A stretch of 64,000 nucleotides of DNA from Zobellella denitrificans. Its GTDB lineage: Bacteria; Pseudomonadota; Gammaproteobacteria; Enterobacterales; Aeromonadaceae. This document shows, in pieces, positions 48,368 to 57,598 of the stretch (position 1 is its first letter; every line of letters starts with the position of its first letter). Under the pieces are notes generated by a model, which did not search any database, was not told where the DNA came from, and saw nothing but the letters and a program-made list of their open reading frames with translations. The stretch lies in NCBI RefSeq assembly GCF_002237365.1, contig NZ_NMUO01000001.1:77280-141279 (forward strand). The letters are read 5' to 3'. Made by a program: the position numbers and the translations under genes.

Positions 48368-48401
48368 TTTATTTCGGCGCAATATTTCATTTACACTGGG
48401 T
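48368..48401 (+). promoter_or_regulatory. Candidate promoter and operator before the RpiR-type regulator
   Basis: A weak -35 TTTATT (48368-48373) and -10 TACACT (48392-48397) with an 18-base spacer. The operator-like block AATATTTCAT...TACACTGGGT (48381-48401) covers the -10, so a bound repressor would block its own gene as well as iolG. Confidence 0.5.
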
Positions 48402-48452
48402 ACAGGATCGTCGGCAGCGTGCCGGACGAGCAGCAAGCTTTAGAGAGCCATA

Positions 48453-49316
48453 ATGTCAGCACCCAACACCTATTCCGAGTTACAGGATCTGATCCGCAGC
48501 CGTTACGGCGAGCTCAGCAAGCGGCTGCAGCAGGTTGCCGCCTATGTGCTCGACAACACCAACAGCGTCGCCTTCGACACCGTGGCCATCATCGCCGAAC
48601 GGGCCGACGTGCCGCCTTCCACCCTGATCCGTTTTGCCAACGCCTTCGGCTACAGCGGCTTCAACGACATGAAGCAGGTGTTCCGCCGCCACCTGGTGGA
48701 GGAAACCGCCAACTATACCGACCGGGTGCGGTTGTTCCGGGAGCTGGAGGACCAGGCCGCCCCCGAACGCCCCGAGGAAATCCTTAACGAGTTCGCCCGG
48801 GCCAACGCCCAGGCCCTGCAGCAGCTGGCGGCCCAGACCTCGGCGGAGGATCTGAACCGCGCGGTACAGGCCCTGGCCGAGGCGGAGAACATCTACGTCA
48901 TCGGCCTGCGCCGCTCCTTCAGCGTGGCCACCTACCTCACCTATGCCCTGCGCCACCTCAACCGCCGCGCCTTCCTGATCGACGGCCTGGGCGGCATGTT
49001 CAAGGAACAGCTGGAACTGGTCGGCCCCAAGGACGTGGTGGTGGCCATCAGCTTCTCGCCCTACGCCCAGGAAACCCTGGTGCTGACCGAAACCGCCGCC
49101 GGCGTGGGCGCCAAACAGATCGCCATTACCGACAGTCAGGTCAGCCCGCTGGCTTCCTTCAGCGACATCTGCTTCGTGGTCAAGGAAGCCCAGGTGGACG
49201 CCTTCCGCTCCCAGTCCGCCAGCCTGTGTCTGGTGCAGAGCCTGGCGGTGTCCCTCGCCTTTCACGACGACAACGATCAGGGCGATAAAAAAAAACGCGC
49301 TAACGCGCGTTTCTGA
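48453..49316 (+). CDS. iolR: MurR/RpiR-family regulator of inositol genes
   Basis: 287 residues. The N-terminal helix-turn-helix domain (residues 8-80, DTVAIIAERADVPPSTLIRF) is followed by a SIS sugar-phosphate domain (residues 125-265, IYVIGLRRSFSVA and VVVAISFSPYAQETLVL). RpiR-type regulators next to iol genes usually repress them until an inositol intermediate such as a phosphorylated one binds SIS. Divergent from the operon with matching operator-like blocks on both sides. The last codons (KKKRANARF) coincide with the terminator hairpin of phoU on the other strand, so the C-terminus is under two constraints. Confidence 0.87.
   Translation: MSAPNTYSELQDLIRSRYGELSKRLQQVAAYVLDNTNSVAFDTVAIIAERADVPPSTLIRFANAFGYSGFNDMKQVFRRHLVEETANYTDRVRLFRELEDQAAPERPEEILNEFARANAQALQQLAAQTSAEDLNRAVQALAEAENIYVIGLRRSFSVATYLTYALRHLNRRAFLIDGLGGMFKEQLELVGPKDVVVAISFSPYAQETLVLTETAAGVGAKQIAITDSQVSPLASFSDICFVVKEAQVDAFRSQSASLCLVQSLAVSLAFHDDNDQGDKKKRANARF
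49286..49313 (-). terminator. Terminator after phoU, inside the 3' end of the RpiR gene
   Basis: An 8-bp stem (AAACGCGC/GCGCGTTT, loop TAAC) followed by T9 on the minus strand. It lies within the coding region of the convergent regulator. Confidence 0.8.
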
Positions 49317-49322
49317 ATAACA

Positions 49323-49352
49323 AAGGCCGCACCATGCGGCCTTGTTGGTTTT
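49323..49352 (+). terminator. Terminator after the RpiR gene
   Basis: An 8-bp stem (AAGGCCGC/GCGGCCTT, loop ACCAT) followed by TTGGTTTT on the plus strand. It reaches the phoU stop from the other side. Confidence 0.7.
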
Positions 49353-50058
49353 ACCTGCCCAGCATATTGTGGATATCCTCGTCGCTGGTATGGCGCACGT
49401 CCTTGCCCTTGACGAAGTAGATGATGTATTCGCAGAGGTGCTGCACCCTGTCCCCCACCCGCTCGAGGGAGCGGGCACACCAGAGCACGTTGAGCACCTG
49501 GGGAATGGTCCGCGGATCCTCCATCATAAAGGTCATCAGCTCGCGGATGATGGACTCGTATTCCCGATCCACCTTGTCGTCTTCCTTGTGCACTTCGATG
49601 GCCGCCTCCACATCCATGCGGGCGAAGGCGTCCAGCGCCTCGTGCAGCATCTTGACGGTACGCCGGCCCATGTTCTCCATCGACACCAGCGGCGGCTGCT
49701 TCTTGTTGGCGTTGTCCAGCAGCATCATGCCGATGCGCTTGGCCACGTCGCCGATGCGCTCCAGATCGGTGATGGTCTTGATGATGGCCAGCACCAGGCG
49801 CAGGTCCGAGGCCGCCGGCTGGCGCTTGGCGATGATGCGGGTGCACTCCTCGTCGATCTGCACCTCCAGGGCGTTCACCTTGTGGTCGTTGGCCACGATT
49901 TGCCGGGCCATGTCCATGTCCTGCTCGTGGATGGCGGTAATGGCGTCGCTCAGTTGCTGCTCCACCAGGCCCCCCATCACCAGCACCTGGTTCAGCACCC
50001 CTTCCAGCTCCACGTTGAACTGGCCGGAGATGTGTTTCTTGAGATTGATCTTGTCCAT
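49351..50058 (-). CDS. phoU: Phosphate-specific transport regulator PhoU
   Basis: 235 residues in two three-helix PhoU repeats, each with the acidic metal-binding motif pattern ([23 protein letters not shown] and [21 protein letters not shown]). It links phosphate status of the Pst transporter to the PhoR/PhoB signalling system. Last gene of the pst operon, 12 bases after pstB, and followed by a strong terminator. Confidence 0.96.
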   Translation of the reverse strand: MDKINLKKHISGQFNVELEGVLNQVLVMGGLVEQQLSDAITAIHEQDMDMARQIVANDHKVNALEVQIDEECTRIIAKRQPAASDLRLVLAIIKTITDLERIGDVAKRIGMMLLDNANKKQPPLVSMENMGRRTVKMLHEALDAFARMDVEAAIEVHKEDDKVDREYESIIRELMTFMMEDPRTIPQVLNVLWCARSLERVGDRVQHLCEYIIYFVKGKDVRHTSDEDIHNMLGR

Positions 50059-50070
50059 GGTTCGGGGTCC

Positions 50071-50889
50071 TTAGCCGTAGCGTCCGGTGATGTAGTCTTC
50101 GGTCTTCTTCTTGCTGGGGGTGGTGAACAGGGTGTTGGTGTCGGTGTACTCGATCAATTCCCCCATATACATGAAGGCGGTGTGATCCGACACCCGCGCC
50201 GCCTGCTGCATGTTGTGGGTCACGATCACCACGGTGTACTGGGTCTTGAGGGTGTTGATCAGTTCCTCGATCACCAGGGTGGAGATGGGGTCCAGGGCCG
50301 AGGTCGGCTCGTCGAGCAGCAACACCTCCGGCTCGATGGCGATGGCCCGGGCGATCACCAGACGCTGCTGCTGGCCGCCGGACAGGCCGAAGGCGTTGTC
50401 GTGCAACCGATCCTTGACCTCGTCCCACAGGGCCGCGCCGCGTAGGGAGCGCTCCACCGCCTCGTCCAGCCGGCGCCGGTCGTTGATGCCCTGCAGGCGC
50501 AGGCCATAGACCACGTTTTCGTAGATGGACTTGGGAAAGGGGTTGGGCCGCTGGAACACCATGCCCACCCGGCGGCGCAGGGCGGCCACGTCCACGCCCT
50601 TGCCGTAGATGTTCTGCTCGTGCAGCAGGATTTCCCCCTCGATACGGCAGCTGTCCACCAGATCGTTCATCCGGTTGATGCAGCGCAACAGGGTGGACTT
50701 GCCACAGCCGGAAGGGCCGATAAAGGCGGTGACCTGGCCCTTGGCAATTTTCATGCCCACGTTGAACAGCGCCTGCTTGTCGCCGTAGAACAGGTTCAGG
50801 TCGCGGATTTCAAGCGCGGTCTGCTCCTCGCTCAGCCGGCTGACATCCAGGGTTGCATCCTGGGCAAGGGTGGGTGCTACGTTAATCAT
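50071..50889 (-). CDS. pstB: Phosphate ABC transporter ATP-binding protein
   Basis: 272 residues with Walker [10 protein letters not shown], signature LSGGQQQRL and Walker [13 protein letters not shown]. It energises phosphate import through PstA and PstC. It sits 33 bases after pstA and 12 before phoU. Length matches the usual 255-275 residues with a short N-terminal extension of about 20 residues before the ATP domain. Confidence 0.97.
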   Translation of the reverse strand: MINVAPTLAQDATLDVSRLSEEQTALEIRDLNLFYGDKQALFNVGMKIAKGQVTAFIGPSGCGKSTLLRCINRMNDLVDSCRIEGEILLHEQNIYGKGVDVAALRRRVGMVFQRPNPFPKSIYENVVYGLRLQGINDRRRLDEAVERSLRGAALWDEVKDRLHDNAFGLSGGQQQRLVIARAIAIEPEVLLLDEPTSALDPISTLVIEELINTLKTQYTVVIVTHNMQQAARVSDHTAFMYMGELIEYTDTNTLFTTPSKKKTEDYITGRYG

Positions 50890-50922
50890 CTCAAGTTACC
50901 TCAAAACTGTTGGCCGGTCCGA

Positions 50923-52572
50923 TCAGTGATCGAGCGAGCGGAATTTTTCACGCAGGTGGTTGCGGATGCCGATGGCGGTCAGGTTGAGCCCCACGATCAC
51001 CGTCACCAGCAGGAAGGAGGTCGCGTACACCAGGGGCCGCGCCGCCTCCACGTTCGGGCTCTGGAAGCCCACGTCGTAGATATGGAAGCCCAGGTGCATG
51101 AACTTGCGCTCCACATGCAAATAGGGGAAGTTGCCGTCCACCGGCAGGTTGGGCGCCAGCTTCACCACTCCCACCAGCATCAGCGGCGCCACTTCTCCCG
51201 CCGCCCGGGCGATGGCCAGGATCAGGCCGGTCATGATCGCCGGGCTGGCCATGGGAATGATGATGCGCCACAGGGTCTCCGCCTTGGTCGCCCCCAGGGC
51301 CAGGGAGCCCTGGCGCACCGCGCTGGGAATGCGCGACAGGCCTTCCTCGGTGGACACGATCACCACCGGCAGCGTCAGTATCGCCAGGGTCAGGGCCGAC
51401 CACAACACCCCGGGCGAACCGAAGGTGGGCGTGGGCAGCGCCTCCGGGTAGAACAGCCGGTCGAGGGAGCCCCCCAGCATGTACACGAAAAAGCCCAGGC
51501 CAAACACCCCGTACACGATGGAGGGTACCCCCGCCAGGTTGATCACCGCAATACGGATGATCTTGGTCAGGCTGTTTTTGCCCGCGTACTCGTGCAGGTA
51601 GATGGCGGCCACCACCCCCAGGGGGGTGACGATGATCGCCATCAGGATCACCATGAAGACGGTACCGAAGATGGCCGGGAAGACGCCGCCCTCGGTGTTG
51701 GCTTCCCGCGGTTCGCCGGTGATGAACTTGCCGATCTGCTTGAACCAGTGCGCCGTCTTGGCCAGGGTGCCCATGTCATTGGGCCAGGCCACGTCCAGCA
51801 GGCTGCCGAGCGACAGGGTCACTTCCTGGCCGCGCATGTCGCGCACCACCACGCTGTCGCGGCGGGCCTGATCACGCAGTTCAAACAGCTCCCGCTCCAG
51901 CACCTGGTAGTCGGCGCGCAGCTGCTGTTCCCGGGCGCGGATATCGGCCAGGGCGTCCTCGGTGGCGTTGCCGTCCAGCTCCAGCTTGCGCTGTTGCAGG
52001 CGCAGCTTTTCCAGTTGGAAGTTGATCTTGCCGATCTCGCCCCGCTGCAGCGTCTTCATCCGGTCGTTGAGCTCGAGCACCCGCTCGATGCGGCTTTGCA
52101 GCTGCTCGCGCACATCGCCGCCCAGGGCCCGATCGCCTTCCAGCACCCGTTCCACATAGCCGTAGAAGTTGCCGTGGTTGGAGCGTTCCAGCACCGCCAG
52201 GCCGGCCGGGGTATCACGGGAGACGATGTCGGTCTCCAGCAGCCAGCGGAAGTCGAGCGGTACGAACTCCCGGTTGCCGGTCTTTACCAGGTAACGGGTC
52301 AGGGTGTCCTCGGTCACCCCTTCCAGGCCGAGGCCGGCGCCGCGCAGCTGGGCCACGGGCACCGCTTCCCGGTCGTGGATCTCGCCGATCACGGTGTAAC
52401 GCTCGCCCTCAGGCGAGGTCAGTTGCCATTCGTAGATGGTATGGGGCCAGAAGTAGGTGAGGCCGCGCCAGCCGATCAGCAGCAGCAGGCCCAGCACCGC
52501 CACCAGGCTGAGGCTGACCGCCCCGCCGGTCAGCCAGATCCAGGGCGCCCCCGATTTAAACCATTTATTCAT
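50923..52572 (-). CDS. pstA: Phosphate ABC transporter permease PstA, long form
   Basis: 549 residues, much longer than E. coli PstA (296). The permease domain occupies about 300-545 with the EAA-type loop (SLALGATKAETLWRIIIPMASP). The preceding extra part has a membrane segment (16-36), a compact region and a charged coiled-coil (about 145-240, DRMKTLQRGEIGKINFQLEK). These extra regions probably lie in the periplasm. Long PstA forms occur in Vibrio- and Shewanella-type bacteria next to a long PstC, as here. Substrate: inorganic phosphate. No pstS gene is in the window. Confidence 0.92.
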   Translation of the reverse strand: MNKWFKSGAPWIWLTGGAVSLSLVAVLGLLLLIGWRGLTYFWPHTIYEWQLTSPEGERYTVIGEIHDREAVPVAQLRGAGLGLEGVTEDTLTRYLVKTGNREFVPLDFRWLLETDIVSRDTPAGLAVLERSNHGNFYGYVERVLEGDRALGGDVREQLQSRIERVLELNDRMKTLQRGEIGKINFQLEKLRLQQRKLELDGNATEDALADIRAREQQLRADYQVLERELFELRDQARRDSVVVRDMRGQEVTLSLGSLLDVAWPNDMGTLAKTAHWFKQIGKFITGEPREANTEGGVFPAIFGTVFMVILMAIIVTPLGVVAAIYLHEYAGKNSLTKIIRIAVINLAGVPSIVYGVFGLGFFVYMLGGSLDRLFYPEALPTPTFGSPGVLWSALTLAILTLPVVIVSTEEGLSRIPSAVRQGSLALGATKAETLWRIIIPMASPAIMTGLILAIARAAGEVAPLMLVGVVKLAPNLPVDGNFPYLHVERKFMHLGFHIYDVGFQSPNVEAARPLVYATSFLLVTVIVGLNLTAIGIRNHLREKFRSLDH

Positions 52573-52587
52573 GAGTCCTCTCGCCCC

Positions 52588-54807
52588 TTACATTGAGCTG
52601 TATTTGTCACGCAGCCGCTGGCGAACAAACTCGGCGACCGTGTTGAACAGGAAGGTGAATACAAAGAGCACGAAGGCCGCCAGGAACAGTACCCGGTAGT
52701 GGGAGCTGTTGACCTCGGCTTCCGGCATCTCCACCGCGATATTGGCGGCCAGGGTGCGCATGCCGGCGAAGATGCTGAAGTCCATCACCGGGGTGTTGCC
52801 GGTGGCCATCAGCACTATCATGGTCTCGCCCACGGCCCGGCCCAGGCCCATCATCACCGCCGAGAAGATGCCGGGGCTGGCGGTCAGCATCACCACCCGG
52901 GTCAGGGTCTGCCAGGGCGTGGCGCCCAGGGCCAGGGAGCCATTGGTCAGGTGCTTGGGCACCGAGAACACGGCGTCTTCGGCGATGGAGAAGATGGTGG
53001 GGATCACCGCGAAGCCCATGGCGATGCCCACCACCAGGGAGTTGCGCTGATCGAAGCCGATGCCGAGCTCGTTGGTGAGGAAGCTCCTGGCATTGCCGCC
53101 GAAGAAGAGGTTTTCCACCGCCGGGCTGAAGGCGAAAGAGGCCCAGCCCACCAGCACCACCACCGGCAGCAGCAGCACGCTCTGCCAGCCTTCCGGCACC
53201 GCGTTCTTGATCTGTTTGGGCAGGTGGTGCCAGACGAAGGCGGTCAGCAGCACCGACAGGGGCAACAACACCAGCAGTATCACCACCCCCGGCAGGTGGC
53301 TTTCGATCAGCGGCGCCAGCCAGAGCCCGGCCAGGAAGCCGAGGATAACGGTGGGCAGCGCCTCCATGATCTCCACCGTGGGCTTGACGATTTTGCGCAG
53401 CCCCGGCGACATGAAATAGGCGGTGTAGACGGCGCCGGCGATGGCGATGGGCACCGCGAACAGCAGGGCGTAGAAGGCCGCCTTGAGGGTGCCGAAGGAA
53501 ATGGGCATCAGGCTCAGCTTGGCCTCGAAGTCGCTGCTGCCGGAGGTGGACTGCCACACGTACTGGGGCTCGGGATAGCCCTCGTACCAGACCTTGGTCC
53601 ACAGGGCGCGCCAGGTCACCTCGGGGTGTTCGTTCTCGATGTGGAAGCTGGACAACTGCTCGCCGTCCAGCAACAGCAGCAGGGAGTTGCGGGGAGAGAT
53701 GGCCATGGCCTGCGCGCCCGCCGCCGCCTGCTTGTCGGAGAACAGGCGGGTGCCACCGGTGGTGTGGAAGATATCCAGGCCGCCGTTGGCGGAAGCGGTG
53801 ATAAAGCCCTTGCGGTTCACCTCCGGGGTGATCAGTTCAACCGCGCCGCTGGCCTGGAACTCGCGGATAAAGGTGAACTCGCGCTTGCCGTCCCTGGCCA
53901 CCTCGAACCACTGGGACACCTTGCCGTTGTCGTTGCCCACCAGCAGCGAATTGCCGCCGGCCAGCAGGGCCAGGGTGGTGATGTTGCCGCCGCTGGCGTT
54001 CATTTCGATCACGTTGCGCAGGCGCACCTTGTCGATGTTGCGCACGTCATAGATGGACACGGCGTTGCCGCTGCGCACGAACAAAAAGCGCAGGTTGGGG
54101 GTCAGCAGCAACTGATCGACCCGTTCGGGCAGGGCGGGAATGACCACCTGCTCCGCCGCCAGCTCCAGTTCGCCGGTGAGGAAGTTCTCCTTGCCAGCGA
54201 AGCGGGTCAGGATGCCGGCGCCATCGGCAGTCACGGCCGCGGCCAGCAGGTTGCTGCCGCTGCGGGCGAAGTGCAGCTGGCTCAGGGCTCGGCCCTGTTC
54301 GTCCAGCACCAGGGGGCTGTCGCCAAACGGAAAGACCAGCTCGGGGGTAATGGTGCGCACATTGTCCGGGTAGCTGACGTTGAACTTGGGTGTCAGCACC
54401 AGGAAACGGCCGTCGTCCAGGCCGTAGGCCACCATGTTGCCGGTTTGACTTCTGGCCACGCTGCTCACCTCGCCCTCGACCCGGGCGCCGAGCACCCGCT
54501 CGCCCCCCCGGGGCAGGGAGTAGAAGCTGACTTCCCCCCGGTCGTCGAAGTGGTAGACCAGCTCGTTCTGCTCTTCCACCCCCAGCAATACGGTGGAGCC
54601 TTGGCTGGCCAGGGCGATCTGCTGCCCCGGCTCCACTTTGGCGCCGTCGAAAATCGGTTTCACCACGTACAGCAGGTAGAAGAAGATCAACAAGAGGGCA
54701 ACCAGCACCAGTATCCCGCCGGTGGTTACCCCTATTTGCGCCAGCCGGTCCTTGAGCCAGCGTCCCCTGCTGCCCGACAGCGCTATGGTTTGGGTTTCGG
54801 TCGACAT
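52588..54807 (-). CDS. pstC: Phosphate ABC transporter permease PstC, long form with propeller-like insert
   Basis: 739 residues, about 420 more than E. coli PstC. One membrane segment (27-50) is followed by a region of about 370 residues resembling a beta-propeller (repeats of the type LVLTPKFNVSY, NLLAAAVTADGAG, NSLLVGNDNGKVSQW, NSLLLLLDGEQ), then a classic PstC permease domain (from 440; GVVILLVLLPLSVLLTAF, ALGATPWQTLTRVVMLTASP). The insert is probably periplasmic and may take part in phosphate capture. First gene of the operon, with a good GAGGTG ribosome site and a Pho box upstream. Confidence 0.92.
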   Translation of the reverse strand: MSTETQTIALSGSRGRWLKDRLAQIGVTTGGILVLVALLLIFFYLLYVVKPIFDGAKVEPGQQIALASQGSTVLLGVEEQNELVYHFDDRGEVSFYSLPRGGERVLGARVEGEVSSVARSQTGNMVAYGLDDGRFLVLTPKFNVSYPDNVRTITPELVFPFGDSPLVLDEQGRALSQLHFARSGSNLLAAAVTADGAGILTRFAGKENFLTGELELAAEQVVIPALPERVDQLLLTPNLRFLFVRSGNAVSIYDVRNIDKVRLRNVIEMNASGGNITTLALLAGGNSLLVGNDNGKVSQWFEVARDGKREFTFIREFQASGAVELITPEVNRKGFITASANGGLDIFHTTGGTRLFSDKQAAAGAQAMAISPRNSLLLLLDGEQLSSFHIENEHPEVTWRALWTKVWYEGYPEPQYVWQSTSGSSDFEAKLSLMPISFGTLKAAFYALLFAVPIAIAGAVYTAYFMSPGLRKIVKPTVEIMEALPTVILGFLAGLWLAPLIESHLPGVVILLVLLPLSVLLTAFVWHHLPKQIKNAVPEGWQSVLLLPVVVLVGWASFAFSPAVENLFFGGNARSFLTNELGIGFDQRNSLVVGIAMGFAVIPTIFSIAEDAVFSVPKHLTNGSLALGATPWQTLTRVVMLTASPGIFSAVMMGLGRAVGETMIVLMATGNTPVMDFSIFAGMRTLAANIAVEMPEAEVNSSHYRVLFLAAFVLFVFTFLFNTVAEFVRQRLRDKYSSM

Positions 54808-54838
54808 CAGTCACCTCGGTAGATTTCCAGTTGCGCCC

Positions 54839-54871
54839 ATTGTATGGCGGACAGATGACAGTTTTGTTACA
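54839..54871 (-). promoter_or_regulatory. PhoB-dependent promoter of pstC
   Basis: Pho box at 54854-54871: on the minus strand TGTAACAAAAC followed by TGTCATC, two direct 7-base half-sites 11 bases apart. The -10 TACAAT (54839-54844) is 9 bases further, the spacing seen for PhoB activation in place of a -35. Confidence 0.8.
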
Positions 54872-54960
54872 CCCGCGCCCAAGGCGACGGATGCCTGTAA
54901 AAAAGTTCGGAAAGGTGTATCTTGAACGGGCGGCACTTCATTTTTCCAAGGAGAGAACGG

Positions 54961-55461
54961 ATGAAAACCCTGGTCGCCACCCTTATCGGTCCCGACAAGA
55001 CCGGCCTGGTCAAGCAACTGGCCGCCCTTATCAAGCAACACCACGGCAGCTGGCAAGGCAGCGCCATGAGCGAACTGGCCGGCTATTTCGCCGGCATCGT
55101 CGAAATCCGGGTGCCGGAAGAGCACTGCCAGGCCCTGAGCCAGGCCCTGACCCGGCTGCCCGACTTCCAGGTACAACTGGTGGAAGGCAAGCAGCAGCAG
55201 CCCCAGGGCCAGCACCTCAGGCTCACCGTCACCGCCAACGACCGCCTCGGCATCGTCGACGAAGTCACCGACGTGCTGAACCAGCTCAATATCAGCGTCA
55301 AGACCCTGAAAACCGACAGCCACCCGGCCCCGGTCACCGGCATCATGCTGTTCGAGGCCAACAGCACCCTGATACTGCCCCATGGCCAGACCCTGGGCGA
55401 CCTGCAATCCCGGCTGGAGGCGCTGAGCGACGACCTGGTGGTGGACATCGAACCCGGTTGA
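54961..55461 (+). CDS. Two-ACT-domain protein, GcvR-like
   Basis: 166 residues from the ATG at 54961, with AAGGAG 9 bases upstream. Two ACT domains: residues 2-80 (LVATLIGPDKTGLVKQLAALI) and 88-164 (LRLTVTANDRLGIVDEVTDVL). Such proteins bind amino acids and in enteric bacteria repress the glycine cleavage operon (GcvR). Here it lies between the pst operon and ppk, not near gcv genes, so the role is uncertain. It is divergent from pstC and precedes ppk by 76 bases. Confidence 0.75.
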   Translation: MKTLVATLIGPDKTGLVKQLAALIKQHHGSWQGSAMSELAGYFAGIVEIRVPEEHCQALSQALTRLPDFQVQLVEGKQQQPQGQHLRLTVTANDRLGIVDEVTDVLNQLNISVKTLKTDSHPAPVTGIMLFEANSTLILPHGQTLGDLQSRLEALSDDLVVDIEPG

Positions 55462-55463
55462 GT

Positions 55464-55494
55464 CGTCACAAAAGTGTCATAAAACTCTGTCATA
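55464..55494 (+). promoter_or_regulatory. Pho box(es) before ppk
   Basis: CGTCACAAAAG and TGTCATAAAAC are two half-sites 11 bases apart (55464-55485). A third TGTCATA lies at 55488-55494. This is just after the ACT gene stop and 44 bases before ppk, so polyphosphate synthesis should rise under phosphate limitation through PhoB. Confidence 0.75.
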
Positions 55495-55537
55495 AAAAGT
55501 GCCTGAAACCGACACATATCCTTTGACAGGAACAATA

Positions 55538-57592
55538 ATGAGCACGGACAAGTGGTACCTGGAAAAAGAACTGAGCTGGCTGTCGTTTAACGAACGGGTA
55601 TTGCAGGAGGCCATGGACAAGAGCGTGCCCCTGATCGAGCGGGTACGCTTTCTGGGGATTTTTTCCAACAACCAGGATGAGTTTTTCCGGGTCCGGGTGT
55701 CCGACGTCAAGCGCCAGGTGATGATCGACGCGGACCAGGGCAAGACCAACGGCGCCGCCTCCCTGCTCAGGAATATCCAGCAGAAGGTGATTGGCCTTGC
55801 CAACACCTTCGACGAGGTCTATAAGGAGCTGATCGTCACCCTGGCCCGGCAGAATATCTTCCTGCTCAACGAGAACCAGCTCAGTCCCGAACAGGAAGCC
55901 TGGGTCAAGCGCTATTTCGACAACGAGGTGCGGGCCTACCTCTCCCCCATCATACTGCGCGCCGAAATCGACCCGGTGCGCTTTCTCAAGGATGAATACA
56001 CCTACCTGTGCGTGGGCATGGTCAAGGGCGAGGAGCGCCATTACGCCCTGGTGGAGATCCCCACCGACGTGCTGCCCCGCTTCGTGGTGCTGCCCCCGGG
56101 CAAGAGCCGGCGCAAGAAGAGCATCCTCATCATGGACAACGTGATCCGGCTGTGCCTGAACGATCTCTTCGCCGGCTTCTTCGAGTACGACGACATCCAC
56201 GCCTATTCCTTCAAGATGACCCGGGACGCGGAGTACGACCTGTCCGATCAGCTCGACCAGAGCCTGCTCGAGAAGATGAGCGACGGCCTCAAGCAGCGGC
56301 TCACCGCCCTGCCGGTGCGCTTCGTGCACGACCGGGAAATGCCGCCGGAGATGGTGCAGACCCTGGTGCGCAAGCTCAGGATCCAGGGCCACGATGCGGT
56401 GATGTCCGGCGGCCGCTACCACAATTTCAAGGACTTCATCGCCTTTCCCAACGTCGGCCGCAAGCACCTGGTGAACAAGCCGCTGCCCCCACTCAAGTGC
56501 CGGGAATTCCGGGACAGCCCCTCCTCCTTCGACGCCATCCGCCGGCGCGACATACTGCTGTATTTCCCCTACCACAGCTTCAGCCACGTCACCGAATTCG
56601 TGCGCCAGGCCTCCTTCGACCCGGCGGTGCTCAGCATCAAGATGAACGTGTACCGGGTGGCCTCATTGTCGCGCATCATGTACTCGCTGATGGACGCGGC
56701 CAACAACGGCAAGAAGGTAACGGTGGTGATCGAGCTGCGCGCCCGCTTCGACGAGGCGGCCAACATCGAGTGGGCCAAGATCCTGACCGAGGCCGGCATC
56801 ACGGTGGAGTTCGGGGTGCCCAGCCTCAAGGTGCACTCCAAGCTGTGCCTGGTCACCCGCCGGGAGGGGGATCAACTGGTGCAGTACGCCCATGTGGGCA
56901 CCGGCAACTTCAACGAAAAAACCGCCAATATCTACACCGATTTCTCGCTGCTCACCGCCAATCCGGAGATCACGGGCGAGGTGGCGGCGGTGTTCGACTT
57001 TATCCGCCAACCCTACCGCCGGGCCAAGTTCAACCACCTGCTGGTGTCGCCCATCAACTCCCGGCGCGGGCTCTACGGCCTGATCGACGCCGAGATCGCC
57101 AACGCCCGCCAGGGTCTGCCCGCCCGCATCATCCTCAAGCTCAACAACCTGGTGGACAAGGGCCTGATCAACCGGCTCTACGGCGCCAGCCAGGCCGGGG
57201 TGGACATCAGCCTTATCGTGCGGGGCATGTGTTCCCTGGTGCCGGGGGTGATCGGTGTGAGCGACAATATCCGCGCCATCAGCATAGTGGATCGCTACCT
57301 GGAGCATCCCCGGGTGATGGTGTTCCACAACAACGGCCAGCCGCGGGTGTACATTTCCTCCGCCGACTGGATGACCCGCAACCTGGACTTTCGGGTGGAA
57401 GTGGCCACCCCCATCCTGGATCCGGTGCTGCGCCAGCGCATCATCGATATCCTCGAGATCCAGCTCAGCGACACCACCAAGGCCAGAATATTGGACCGGG
57501 AGCAAAGGAACCATTATGTGGACAGGGGCAACCGGCGTAAAATCCGCTCCCAGACCGCCACTTACGATTATCTGAAAGCCCTGGAGGGATAG
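55538..57592 (+). CDS. ppk: Polyphosphate kinase 1
   Basis: 684 residues from the ATG at 55538 (AGGAAC upstream), close to E. coli Ppk (688). N-terminal helical bundle ([16 protein letters not shown]), then two phospholipase D-like halves. Catalytic His residues sit in [13 protein letters not shown] and in [21 protein letters not shown]-type motif ([19 protein letters not shown]), with the RGMCSLVPG motif between. It makes polyphosphate from ATP. Likely under PhoB control. Seven bases from ppx, so an operon. Confidence 0.97.
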   Translation: MSTDKWYLEKELSWLSFNERVLQEAMDKSVPLIERVRFLGIFSNNQDEFFRVRVSDVKRQVMIDADQGKTNGAASLLRNIQQKVIGLANTFDEVYKELIVTLARQNIFLLNENQLSPEQEAWVKRYFDNEVRAYLSPIILRAEIDPVRFLKDEYTYLCVGMVKGEERHYALVEIPTDVLPRFVVLPPGKSRRKKSILIMDNVIRLCLNDLFAGFFEYDDIHAYSFKMTRDAEYDLSDQLDQSLLEKMSDGLKQRLTALPVRFVHDREMPPEMVQTLVRKLRIQGHDAVMSGGRYHNFKDFIAFPNVGRKHLVNKPLPPLKCREFRDSPSSFDAIRRRDILLYFPYHSFSHVTEFVRQASFDPAVLSIKMNVYRVASLSRIMYSLMDAANNGKKVTVVIELRARFDEAANIEWAKILTEAGITVEFGVPSLKVHSKLCLVTRREGDQLVQYAHVGTGNFNEKTANIYTDFSLLTANPEITGEVAAVFDFIRQPYRRAKFNHLLVSPINSRRGLYGLIDAEIANARQGLPARIILKLNNLVDKGLINRLYGASQAGVDISLIVRGMCSLVPGVIGVSDNIRAISIVDRYLEHPRVMVFHNNGQPRVYISSADWMTRNLDFRVEVATPILDPVLRQRIIDILEIQLSDTTKARILDREQRNHYVDRGNRRKIRSQTATYDYLKALEG

Positions 57593-57598
57593 CCCCGC

